Source of the DNA: Corydoras sp. C115
Lineage: Eukaryota > Chordata > Actinopteri > Siluriformes > Callichthyidae
Direction: 5' to 3'
Assembly: GCA_019802505.1 (NCBI GenBank)
Contig: JAFMOC010000044.1
Coordinates: 1,235,001 to 1,299,000 of the forward strand
DNA length: 64,000 bases
The translations under genes and the position numbers were made by a program. The notes under the pieces were generated by a model. It was not told the origin of the DNA. It searched no databases and worked only from the letters and a program-made list of their open reading frames with translations. Positions 1 through 12,839 of the stretch are shown in pieces (the first letter of the stretch is position 1; each line of letters opens with the position of its first letter).

Positions 1-63
1 TGCATCCTGATGCCATGTGTATTCCACGTAAGCTACACATGCATTTGGCCATCTATGTAATTA

Positions 64-371
64 ATTCATTCATTATCTCCCGCTTTATCCTCTAGTAGGG
101 TCGCGGTGGGGTTCCCCATGCCCATCCAGGGGAGAACGTCTCGGGCGCTGGGCAGATAGCCAATCCATCGCTGGGCACAAACACACTCTATATGGGGCAA
201 TTTGGAGAATTCAATTGACTTGATCCATGTTTTTGGACTGTGGGAGGAAACCGGAGAACCCGGAGAAAACCCACGCAGACACGGGGAGAACATGGAAACT
301 CCACCCAGATGGGGATTCGAACCGGGAATCCCTAGCGCTGAGAGGCTAACCACTAAGCCACTGTGCCGCCC
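64..371 (-). mobile_element. V-SINE (DANA/Mermaid type)
   Basis: tRNA-derived SINE in minus orientation: box A/B head at the right (TTCGAACCGGGAATCCC), conserved core GGAGAACATGGAAACTCC and GTGGGAGGAAACCGGAGAAC, GAAT-type tail at the left. It is the type copy for the about 350 bp family found throughout the window. Confidence 0.85.
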
Positions 372-585
372 ATCTATGTAATGTACAAGAAATGTACAAA
401 AACATGCTTCACCAGAATTAACTCTGTATCCTGAGACCTTTTAATCAAAACCAGCATTATTAATACCCATTTATAAATATGACTGATTTAAGAGAGGGGT
501 GGAGATAAAGTGATAATAGTTCAGGGAACAATTGACTCTGTATTCTACAGCATCATTTACTCAACTCCACCCAACTTAACTTTCT

Positions 586-712
586 ATTCATTATCTTCTG
601 CTTAATTCTCTACTAGGGTTGTGGTGGGCTTCCCCATGCCCATCTAGCTGGGCAGATACAGCCAGGACAGGGCACCAATCCATCACTGGGCACACTTACT
701 CACACACAAACT
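586..712 (-). mobile_element. V-SINE 3' fragment
   Basis: Tail and 3' third only, diverged; directly followed by a LINE-end repeat (713 onward). Confidence 0.65.
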
Positions 713-1445
713 GCTTTTCTTGTCTGTTTCATTTGAAGCATCACCAGTTTTTCCATCCAGGGCTCTGCTGAAGCACTGTGGCTACGACAATTACTGGATG
801 GAACCTGGATTTCTATTGGACTGGCAGTCCTGTAGGATGCCCTTAATGGACTTGTATAGTTATCCAATTGTTAGTTTTTTCAATTGTATAATTTTAGACA
901 ACTGATACATGGGTGTCCTACACTGTTGATGCTGCATGGCCACTCAAGGAGGATGAGAAACCTTGGGAGGTTTCTTACTTAAAAAAAAAAAATCATAACA
1001 GGGAGTTTTTCCTTTCCACTGTTGCTTCGGCGGGCGGCACGGTGGCTGAGTGGTTAGCACGTTCGCCTCTCAGCACTAGGGATTCCCGGTTCGAATCTCC
1101 ATCTGGGTGGAGTTTCCATGTTCTCCCCATGTCCGCGTGGGTTTCCTCCGGGTTCCTTCCACAGTCCAAAAGCATGGATCAAGTCAATTGAATTCTCAAA
1201 ATTGCCCCATATAGAGTGTGTGTGTGAGTGAGTGTGTGCCCAGTGATGGATTGGCACCCTGTCCTGGGTGTGTCTGCCCAGCGCCTGAGACGTTCTCCCC
1301 TGGATGGGCATGGGGAACCCCACTAGAGGATAAAGCGGGAGATAATGAATGAATAAATGTTGCTTCGGCTTGCTCTTTGAGAGTTTCAGGCTTATAACTG
1401 TGACATTGTACTATTGTAAAAAGTACTACATAAATAAACTACTTG
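713..1445 (+). mobile_element. non-LTR-end repeat (family L), split by a SINE
   Basis: Repeat family of about 430 bp with sense 3' end AAAAAGTACTACATAAATAA (consensus GCGCTATATAAATAAATTAC), the kind of tail left by fish LINEs. Sequence 713-1031 continues at 1370 after the V-SINE at 1032-1358. Confidence 0.6.
1032..1358 (+). mobile_element. V-SINE inside family L repeat
   Basis: Complete head GGCGGCACGGTGGCTGAGTG to tail GAATGAATAAAT, flanked by an 11 bp target duplication GTTGCTTCGGC (1021-1031 and 1359-1369). Confidence 0.88.
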
Positions 1446-1458
1446 ACTTATGATACTT

Positions 1459-1783
1459 TTTTTATTCATTCATTATCTTCCGCTTTATCCTATATTAGGG
1501 TCACGGGGGGTTCCCCATGCCCATCCAGGGGAGAACGTCTCGGGCGATGGGCAGATACACCCTGGACAGGGCGCCACTCTATCGCTGGGCACACACTCAC
1601 ACGGGGCAATTTGGAGAATTCAATTGACTTGATCCATGTCTTTGGACTGTGGGAGGAAACCGGAGAACCCGGAGGAAACACACTCGGACACGGGGTGAAC
1701 ATGGAAACTCCACCCAGATGGGGATTCGAACCAGGAATCCCTAGTGCTGAGAGCGAACGTGCTAACCACTAAGCCACCGTGTC
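1459..1783 (-). mobile_element. V-SINE
   Basis: Near full-length, with a 12 bp target duplication CTTATGATACTT (1447-1458 and 1784-1795). Confidence 0.87.
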
Positions 1784-2045
1784 CTTATGATACTTGTTTT
1801 GCAGAAATAGAAATAGTTTGTGTGTTAGTCGTTTTATGTTTAGCACCATGGTCCTAAAGGAACATTGTTTTATAGCGTACTCTGCACTCCGTTTATGGTC
1901 GAAATGACAATAAAACACTTGACATTAAATGGCGAGGATTACATTAAACAAACAAACAAAAAGATACAAAATCATATGCGAGTCTTGAGCTCATGTTCAA
2001 ATTCTTTAATTGTGCAAGCTGTACATTTGGTCATTAAAATACATT

Positions 2046-2383
2046 TTTATTTATTCAAATGCACTACAAAAACATTTCCACATGGAATTCAGGAATGTAT
2101 TAAATAAACAGTGCTTCAAAATGAGAGAATATGGAATGCTTCGTCATGGTAACAATACATAGTGTATATACTAGATGTATTTTTGCAGTCAGGTTGTTTT
2201 TCATTCGCACTTTTCCAGTTAGATGAAAATAAGTGGTTCAAAAACTTTTTTGTGGGGATATAGAGAAATATACTGAATCCATTTAAATGCTATAAATAGT
2301 TTTTTTTTCTCCACTCATTCATCTTTCGTAAAGCATGTGAACAAGTGCAAGACATTTGTGCAAGGTGCCAAATTGTTTTTATT
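2046..2383 (-). promoter_or_regulatory. candidate pdlim1 polyadenylation signals
   Basis: AATAAA on the minus strand occurs at 2378-2383 and again at 2046-2051 and 2050-2055, 240 to 580 bp past the pdlim1 stop codon. Which one is used cannot be told from sequence. Confidence 0.4.
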
Positions 2384-2622
2384 TCATGATTTTATAATGA
2401 AATCAAATCATTGCAAATCTTAGAAATCTAGAACTGTAGCACCAGTGTACTGATGATTAACTGTGTCTGATACTGATATGGAGTAATCAAATACCTGCAG
2501 AGCAGATTTCTTATGCTCAGACTAATCTGTATGGAAACTATAGGAGCAGTGTTGCATGTTTGTACAGACTGGTTGATGAGAAAAAAAGCAAGTGTAGTTC
2601 AAGAGCATTGATGGTGCAACAT

Positions 2623-2809
2623 CTACTTTGGAAAGACTGTGACAACATCATAACCTTCGGGTGGAGTCACTCGTTCGCGTGCATGCTTCTCACAGTAAAT
2701 TTTGTCTTCGACAAAAAAATGTCCCTTCTGTTTCAGGTTTACGCCACAGTCTGTGCAGACATAACAGTCAGGGTGCCGGAACTTGTCCCTTAGTTTGACG
2801 ACCATTCCA
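2623..2809 (-). CDS. pdlim1: pdlim1 coding exon 7 with stop
   Basis: 187 nt after acceptor CCAG; encodes the remaining six LIM zinc ligands and the conserved C-terminus RVTPPEGYDVVTVFPK, then TAG at 2623-2625. Confidence 0.95.
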
Positions 2810-4492
2810 CTGGATTTATAAAATAATAAACAGATTTAGAACAAGAATGTTGACTCATTTAACAGGTCACTCAATAAATGCTGACAATTTCTAATGACTT
2901 GCTAGATTTATAAACTGCAAAAAGACACCGATTTATGACTTTTCCATTCAAAGAAAATGATAAACTTCATAAAATTATGTTCACTCGCTCATTGACATTT
3001 TGTATTGTTATAATCAATAATTTTAAATAAACAGATAATCCTCAATAAAAATAATTACATCTTCACCAGCTAGACGACACAAATTTTCAGAAATATTCAC
3101 GAAAATGTGAATAAAAATATAAAACAATGTGTAAATGCATCAGTTCTCACTGCCTCTGTTGTGAAAATATTTAATTAATTATAATGAAGTAGTTCTATCT
3201 ATGTGCATTATAAAAACACACCTTATGCTGTATGGGTATTGAATGTTATCTGTTCGAGATTATTCAGAATTTTAATCTGATTATTCAGATTATTCAGAAA
3301 TATTGAACATGGTTACACAGCAGCTGACTGTCAAACTACTATTGGACCTGCAAACAATTTCCAAAGTGTCCAACCTCCTTGCCCAATAATATTTGTGTCC
3401 ATTAATACATTTACTTTTTGCCATGATTTCATAGGAAATGATAGAGTTAAAATACTCTGTAAAGTATTTTTTTTTTACTAAATACACCCAAGACATGGCA
3501 CCAATCCATTACATGGCACACACTGACTCACACAGACATACAATACAATTTAAAGCATCTAATTTACCTTGAATCCCTGTTTTTGGACTGTGGGACGAAA
3601 CTGAAGAACCCGGAGAAAACCCACGAGGACACGGCGAAAACATGAAAACGCTTCAATCAGGATTCGAACCTGAATCCCCAGCGCTGAGGCAAACGTACTA
3701 ACCACTAAACCACCTTACCGCCCAATTAACATGAGAAAATAATCTCTCTTATGCTTCCCTAATTACTCTTTTACAATCTAATGATTGTGTGAATGAAAAC
3801 CTATTGATGAAATCACCCACTAATTCAGACTTCATTGGATTGCTGTTATACTGTTGAGCAACCAGACTAAGTGGGGACTAAATAAATAATGTTTATATGT
3901 CCTCAGACAACTGTATCTGCAGCTCAAAAACAGATTTCTGGAGGAAAATAGACAAAATTATGTGGATGTCTGATGACCACACTTATAAAATGTTATGAAA
4001 AATTTGCACATCACATTTCATGCTATATAATAAGTTAACACACCCTAAACAAAATAACATCCATCCATTATCTTCCACTTTATCTATTAGGGTTGTGGTG
4101 GGGGGGGGGGGGGGTCCCATGCCCATCTAGGGGAGAACGTCTCGGGCGGTGGGCAAATACACCCAGGACAGGGTGCCAATCTATCGCTGGGCACACACTC
4201 ACACGCTATAAGGGGCAATTTTGAGAATTCAATTGACCTTAATCCATGTTTTTGGACTGTGGGAGGAAACCGGAGAACCCGCAGGAAACCCACGCGGACA
4301 CGGGGAGAACATGGAAACTCCATCCAGATTGGGATTCGAACCGGGAATCCCTAGCGCGGAGAGGCGAACGTGCTAACCACTAAACCACCTTGCCGCCCAA
4401 TAAAAAAACAGTTAACCATTTTAATAAATGGCTGCTGGTAATTTATTAAAGTTATAACATAGAGGAGAGGAAAAGGGGAAAGAAGAGAGGAG

Positions 4493-4525
<33 letters not shown>

Positions 4526-7500
4526 ACTCAATAAATGAAAGAAGGGGTGTCCAAAATCACTGCATGACACTGGATGAAAATCATTGCTATTCTATTCAAA
4601 CAGCACATTTTGTCATTTGGCAGACTCAGAAGCAACATACAAGTATCCCAACTTGAAGGCAGGGCTCAGAACTGCTGGAACAATAAGGATTAAGGGCCTT
4701 ACTCAAGGTCCCATATCTGTAACTCAAGTGGACCTGGGATAAAGTGATCTATTTTGATGACACAGAGAGGAATTTGTCCTCCATGCAGTGAAACACACAT
4801 GCACACTGGTGAAGTGGGCACATTTGGCTGGAGCAGTGAGAAGCCCTATACACAACTGGGGAGCAATTGGGGTTAGATGTCTTGCCCAAGTGTACTTCAG
4901 CCACTGTACTTGGTGGGACTGGGAATGGACCCTCAAGATGCAATGCTGGTTCCCACAAGTCTACGAATTTGAACCCCTAACCTTCAGATTGATAGCCCAA
5001 CACTAACTGCTGAGCTACCACACTGTATTATCTTCCACAATCTTTTGCAACGTCCATGAAAATACCTGAATATATTTGAATCTGCATATAATATGGAATA
5101 AAAGCAACAATGTATGGCGTTACTTACACAATCCCTGATCCACATTTATCACACACGGAGAGTTTCTCAGTATTGCCAACAGAGGACGCTATTTTATTGG
5201 TTGGAGCCTTCACACTTCTAAACCCAGATGGTTTATCAGGATCACCTGTACAAAGATATAAACACATGAAAAACATATGCTTGACAAATAAGTTATTTTA
5301 CTAAACATTAAATTATCATTCATTTCAATTCATTAGGGCAATCAAGAAAGAGCAAAAACATTAAAAAGTAAATTAAATACTATTTAAGGTACTTTACAGT
5401 CTTATAGTTACATTCTCTAATTAAACAAATAAGGTTTATATATTTAAAAAAATAATACATTATAAATCGTTGTAAGCTTTATATTAAAGATATTTTGGGT
5501 TATACTGATTGAGCCAAAATAAGATATAGCATTATATGTCCCACCATCGGGAAATTTACTATCGACTCAGATAGTAGCACTTTTTGGATTTAAGGCATTT
5601 AAATAAAACAAGAAAAAAAATGCAATTGCACCTACCAATATGAAATTGTTAGATTATTGGCATGCAACTACCGTATTTTCCGGACTATAAGGCGCACCTA
5701 AAAGCCTAAAATTTTCCCAGAAATCGGACGTGCGCTTTATAATGCGGTGCACCTTATACGTGTTCTGAGTTCCAAAATCTATAAAAGTATTGTTGTGCGA
5801 CCGGGTGTTTTTTTTCCCCCACACATCACCGTCCCTGCTGAAAAATCCGAGTGAAGAAAATTCATTCGGAGCTTGCTGTCATTCCGGGAGGATTAACTAA
5901 AGAACTCCAACTGCTGGACATTGGCGTAAACAGGGCGTTTAAAGTTGCGGGCGGCGTGGGAGCGATGGATGATAGACGGCGAACACACGTTTACTAAAAC
6001 TCGGGCGAGTTACGCCACCGTCTGTGAATGGGTTGTGGATGCCTGGGCTAAGCTTTCTGCTGTAACTGTTGTCCGAGCTTTCACAAAAGCCGGCATCATT
6101 GCTGAACAGCCGCCTTGTGACAAGACTGACTCAGACATTGATGAGTGGGAACCCGGAGTGCTCGATAGTGAAACAGCTTTTTAATTCAGACACAGAAGAT
6201 GAGGACTTTGATGGATTTGTGGGAGAAGAGTGATTAAAATAATGTGCGTTTGTCAAGTAGTAGAATAAATTTCAATTATAAATCACCGTTTTGCATCCTT
6301 TACTTTTCTTGTAGACCGTATGTTTTAGCAAGTGCCTTATAATACGGTGCCGTACAGAATAAGTACCGTACAGAAATAGAGTCCGTAATTGAGACTGCGC
6401 CTTATAGTACGGTGCGCCTTATACGTGGGTCAAATACAGAAATAGACCCCGTAATTCAGACTGCGCCTTATAATACGGTGTGTCTTATGGTCCGGAAAAT
6501 ACGGTAAGCAAAACAAACATTTTTTTGCTTTGGCCACAATGCTCTACTCTAATTATTTTAAATGGATTTAATTTTTATTTTTTTTGCTCTATAGACTTTG
6601 ATGTTATTAGGCAAGTAGTGATGAATGGTTCATTTTGTAATGTCACAGACTTTGATTCCACCACCCTGCAAGTTTAGACAGAAACGAACATCCTCTGTGC
6701 ATGCATAAAGCATTCCTTACATTTAAGGAAAATAAGTCCAAAGAGGTGCCTCTAAAGGCACTTCCCCCACTCCCAGCAAATTTTGCACTTGCCCAAAAAT
6801 ACAGAACATGCTGAAAGGTTGTGGTCCAAAAAAAAAAAAAAATGTCTAGTGCAAAGACATTGCATACCAGTCTCAAGGATCTCCTGCAGAACTTTAAATG
6901 ACGTAGACTGACGAGGAGGTTCATTGGAGGCTTGGTTCTCATTCAGCATTTTATAAACCTCTGATTCAGAAGTAACTGGATGTTTGGGCTGGCTAGATTT
7001 AATAAAAGAGAGGAGGGTAAATAGCAACTGGGAATTTTTTTTTTTTTTTTTTTAAATACAACAAGATAAGGACAGTATATGTAAATGGGCAAACATGCAG
7101 ATAATAATGTGTCACTCCTAGGACAAAAAATAAACCAAATTTAAAAGTATAAAATATTAATTTGACATTTCTTTAGGTTTGTTATTTAATGTAAACACGA
7201 AATAACATTCTTATAAAAATAATAATAAAAAAAAAAAAAAAAAAAAAAAAAAAAGACAATACAGGTCTTTTGCCGAATTTTAATACTTTTTTTGATGAAA
7301 AAAAAAAAGTTCAAAAATAAGATAAATGAATAAAATATTCAATCCATGTCCTTTAAAGTACATACTGAAAAATTTATTAAAAAGAAAACTAGGTCCTAGT
7401 TGGGCGAGCTGTGTTACTTCCAGTTCCGTTACTTTTGTAATGCTTTAATTTGCAATTATTCACAAAAATGATTAATCGTCTTATCCCTAATATGGATTAA

Positions 7501-10500
7501 ATAAGCATTTCTCCACTCAATCGGAAAGTAATTTGTGTAGGAATATTACTGTTTTTTTTTATATCTCCAAAAAAACATGTGAAAACAGACACCAATGTGC
7601 GATGAGATGATTTGGCTTGGACATACTACATACATTTTGCTATAAGCCTTACATGTCAGTACACAATCAAATGAAATGACTAAGATGCAGCTCTTACCAA
7701 TTATTAGATTCACTTGCAGTGACTGTAGTCTTGGCTTCATCAACTGCACTGTTAAAGCTCTTGATGTTCTCAGAAGAGTACAGGCCTGCAGGGTTATTGT
7801 ACTGGCTTGTAATAACTTTAGAAGCAGGGGTGTTAAATGGGAGGGCACTCCTGTTGTGAGCAGAACCTATGTGTTTCACTTCCTATAACACAAGAGAAAC
7901 GTCAGGTTGTCCCAGAAATAACAAGAACACCTTTTTTACACATAATTCATGTCTGGGCAGTAGATTCAGTATGACAAATATGCATATTTCACTTCTCACT
8001 ATGTAGAAGTAGTTTTCTAACCTGGTTCCCATTATAGTAGCTTCAAATATTCAACCTTTAATACAAACCATGATCATAGGAAGTCTTACAGACAACCAGC
8101 AACAACTAAGACCCCTTGAAGTTACTGCTCCACAATTATTATAAATGTACAATTAGGGCTAGACTGTATAAACAATAGTCAGCATCTGTAGATGAAGGTA
8201 TGCAAGTTAAAAAAGGGTCAGAAGCAGGTACTTCTACCAATTATAGATTACAAAAGGAGTCAAGTGGCAAGAACAATTGTGGTAGAAACTAAACTGAACA
8301 AAAGAGCAAGCTCCATTAACAGAGCTGAGCATAACTGCTTTGCAATATTGGTTTTGAACACACTGTGCTGAACACTAAGGCCATTATAGTGGTATAAATA
8401 CACCAGCTAGTTTGTTTGTAAACAGGACTAAAACCCTGTAATGGACTCTGGTGATCTTTTTAATGTGTTTGCACATTTTGCACCAAACATGTGCTGGAAT
8501 GAACCCCATCACCCCCACAGCTTCAATGAGGACAACATGTGAAATACAATTTTACACAAGTTTTCGTTAAATACCTTAAAACTATGTGAACGATGTCCTG
8601 TAAGAAACAAAAAGAGCCATCATATGATTGCTATACCCATATGTAAATCTAGTTTTAATAGCTGCTATGACTCTCACTCATCCAAAATATTGCTTTTTAA
8701 AGTACCAAGTATTAATTTAGAACTGTGTAAAATGGCTTTTTCATAGTTCACGCCCTGGCCATAAAACAATTTGCAAAAAAACATTACAACTAACTGATCT
8801 CTTTAAGTGAGTTCAACGTCGTAATAAAGAACTGTATAACAGAAAAGTGTCACATGTCACACCTGAATTTTGCCCTGTGTTGTGTGTGTTTAAATGTGCA
8901 TGAATTTGTCAGTGAATTATCTATGTTTTAATTTTTGGAACTGGAAACTTGTGTTAAGGCCAGGTCTTCCTTAAAAAAGATATCTTTATCTCAAGGGCAC
9001 CTTCTGTTCAAATAAAAGGTTTAATAAAATGAGTGACATACTAAAATTGCAAAGAAATATACCATAATGTATAGTGTATGAACAAAGGTATTGAGACACT
9101 GACATATAAATACACACTGCAAAAGATAATATCTTAACAAGTCAAAAATCTTAGTGAAAAAAAAAAAAAAAAAAAAAAAAAAGTGTGAAATCTTGTTTTG
9201 ACTAGTATAGATTTCTGAGTAAGCGAAATAATCTATTTTTTAAAAACAAATCTTAACTAGATAAATTTACTCACTACAATGGCAGATTTTTTTTTTTTAT
9301 TCATATATATTTTTTCTTATTTTTGAGAAAGATTTTTTTTTGCAGTGTGAACAGCTTTTATGACATCACATTCTAAATCCATAGGTTTGAAAGTAAAACT
9401 GGTCCCCACTTTGCATTTAAAGCAGTGGCCACTCCTCTGGGAGGGCTTTCTGTCCCATTTTTGTCTGTGTCTGTGAAAATGATAACAGTTTGACCTGAAC
9501 AGCATTTGTGAGGTAAGACACTGATGTTGAACAAATGATAAAGTGATCTATTTTACCTACTGTGCTTACACACAAAGGAATGTTTCCTTCAAATTTAATC
9601 GTCGCAGTGACACGCACATATACACACACTTAGTGAAGTGAGCACACATGCCTGGAGTGATAGACAGCATTGTATATGGTGGCTGGGGTTAGGAGTCTTG
9701 CTTAAGGACACTTCAGACATAGTACTTGAAACCAGGAATCGAACCAGGGACATGCAGCTCATAAGGCTGGTTCCTTAATCACAAGCCAACAACTGCCCTA
9801 AAAGTCTGGCTTAAAAACTTCATTTTAATTAATGCCAGTGTTTGTTGGATTATGATCGGGAATCTGTGCAGGCCAGACTAGTTTCTTTAAATTAAACTCA
9901 CCGAACAACGGCTTAACTGGCATAACCACAGCGAAGCCCTTCCCAAAACTATTCACACATAATATATATGTTAAAAAAAAATGCATACAGAGAGTCTTGA
10001 TTATACTTAGCACTTAAATGGTTAAGAGGTTCAAGTAATTTATTTATATAGCGCTTTTTACAATAGTACATTGTCACAAAGCAGCTTTTCAGTGTTATAA
10101 GCCTTTAAACTCCCAAAGAACAAGCAGTTATGTTGATATTTTAAAGAAGAAACCTTGGGAGGACCAATACTCAGTGGGGGACTTATCCTCCTTGAGCAGC
10201 CAGGCAGCATCAACAGTGTAGGAAAACCATGCACAGATTGTGTGGTGATCAGGTGTCCGTATTTAACAATTGGAAACTATAAGTCCATTGAGGGCATCCT
10301 GCAGGACTGCCAGTCCAATAACAACCCAGGTTATATACAGTAATTGTCATAACCAAAGTGCTTCGGCAATAATGCTTCAGCAGAGCCATGGATGAAGAGC
10401 TGACGACACCTCCAGGAGGTGTGTACCAATACTGCCACCAATTTGGTCTATTGTCCAGAATTAAAATAACCAAATATGGGGCAGTCATAGGCTTGTGGTT

Positions 10501-12803
10501 AAGAAACCAGCATTGTGACCCAAAAGTCCCTGGTTCTATTCCTGGTCCGACCAAATATTTAAGGCATTTAACTCCAAATTCCGTGGACAAAGCTGCTCAA
10601 CCTCCGGACATTCATCAGTGTGTGCACATGTGTGTTTCACTGCACGGATGGGTTAAAGGTGGAGGACAATTTCCTCTGTGTGTAGGCACAGTAGGCAAAA
10701 CAGATCCTTCACCCAAAAAAACAAAAAAAAAACACGTTGTTCGACACTTTGTTTCAGTTCGATCCAGCCAGCAATTAAACTTTGTCAGTTACTGAGGAAC
10801 AATGACTATAAAATTCTACGAAAACATTAAATTACATTGACTTATAAATATTAACACAATGTATTAACTTCATATGACCATTCCACTAGTCAATTCCTCA
10901 CAACTATTAATGAAAATCACACACAGAACACTACACATGCTGATGTTTCACAAAACATATGGTCTCGGTTAACATTTCAGTTAAGTTTTCTCAAGCAGAA
11001 GATATTAGGAAATGCCACAGGACTTGATGTAAACTGATGCTTCCTGTAGATCAGTCATACAAATGTGCATGCAGTTCTCAAACTTGGCAAACACCTTATC
11101 TCTTTATGACAATAACTTTCTTCTCTGCTGCATGTACTTCCGGTGTTTGCTCATACTCTGACCTTTAATTTCCAAACTGGCCTACAGCAACTGGCAGGAA
11201 CAGTGCTTCACGTCTTAGTAAGGCTCGTAAACTTTGGTCTCCATGGAAATGGTTTGTTAGGACATAAATAATGACTTCATTTTAACATGTACTACCCTGC
11301 CTTTGTTTGATTAGTTTTTGGCTATGTATAAAGTCAAACTCTGCTTGACTCGCACAATATCTGTGGGTCACAAAAAAAATGCCAGGATGTGATCAAAGGT
11401 CTCTGAAAGCCACAGAGAAACCGCAAGCTAAAATGACACATACCTGAGCCTCAGATGCCAGATTCATCTTGTACGGATGAGCCTTTCCATCTTCAGACAC
11501 AAGAGGAGACCACATTTTTGATTCTGATCTATAAAGAGAAACATATTGTTAAGGAAAATGCCAAGTAAGAGCAGAAAGTCTGAAGTACATGAAAGGCCTA
11601 AGAGCAGAGAAATAAGAATGCACTGTAAAAAAAAAAACCATTTTGTAGTAAGCCTCAATTTTACCATGATAAAACAAAAAGCTGCCTAAACATGTACAGA
11701 AAAGAGAAATAATAAAAAAAAAATATACTGATCTATTCAGATGCTAAGGCTACAAAGAAGTCAAAATCCATCCATTCTAATTTTATGGCGGCGCATAAGA
11801 AACATATGACCACACAGCATATACACCCAGAGTGCTGGAGCTCCCAAATCAAAAGAACTGTTCCATAACATTTCATCAGAGCTCAAACAGAGGAAAAGTC
11901 TTGCCATGACCCTGTGAAGCCTGAAGAGGAGTACCTGTCCACTGAGAGAACCATTTCCTCTATACACCCCTTGATCTTATTCTGGGCCTCCAAATGGGTC
12001 ATGCCCTCTGTTGGCTCCCCATCAATGGCAACGATCATGTCCCCAATGCACAGGTCAGCCTGAGCTGCTTTACTTCCTGGAGATACCTAGAACATTTAAA
12101 AGGTGACAAAAACAAACTATTACAATTGATGCCAAAAATTCAATAGGTCCTTGGTATAATCTTTTGTATATAAATATATGAATGCTGCTGCACTTGCTGC
12201 TCAATTATTGAAATGCTTGGCTTTTAAACAGCTCTTAAAGGGGCTTTTATTAGAAGCTCTTTAAAGTTAACCAAGTGGGACCGATTTTACATCACTGACT
12301 ATAAAGAATCCTCAAAGTAGTGGGTTTCTGATTACAGACAAACACTAATGAACCGACAGCTCCTTCAGGAACCAACCTTATCTATACGAATAACATTATT
12401 GACTGTAAGTGCAAATTAAGCCATGCTGTACTACAAACATCTGCTTAAAATTATATTGTTGGATGACCACATATCATGCAGCAGACACTTGCATACAGTT
12501 TTACAACATTAAAATCATATTATGATATAAAACAATACAAAAATGCTGAGAGGATAATCTGCATTTAATGTGCTATGTGAACACATAATGGGATGTACAG
12601 GTTGTAGAGACATTTTTATACTTTTACATACTTTATAATAAAATTGTCTGCGCAAAAATCTGTTAGAGTGTGAAACACAAGAGAAAATATTCATTCATAA
12701 TCTTCCAGGGTCATGGGGGGGGGTCCATATTACAAAAGCTTCTTAATGTAGAATTTCTCAATTAAAAGATAATGTCAACTTGAAGATGTGAATAATTATA
12801 CTA

Positions 12804-12839
<36 letters not shown>

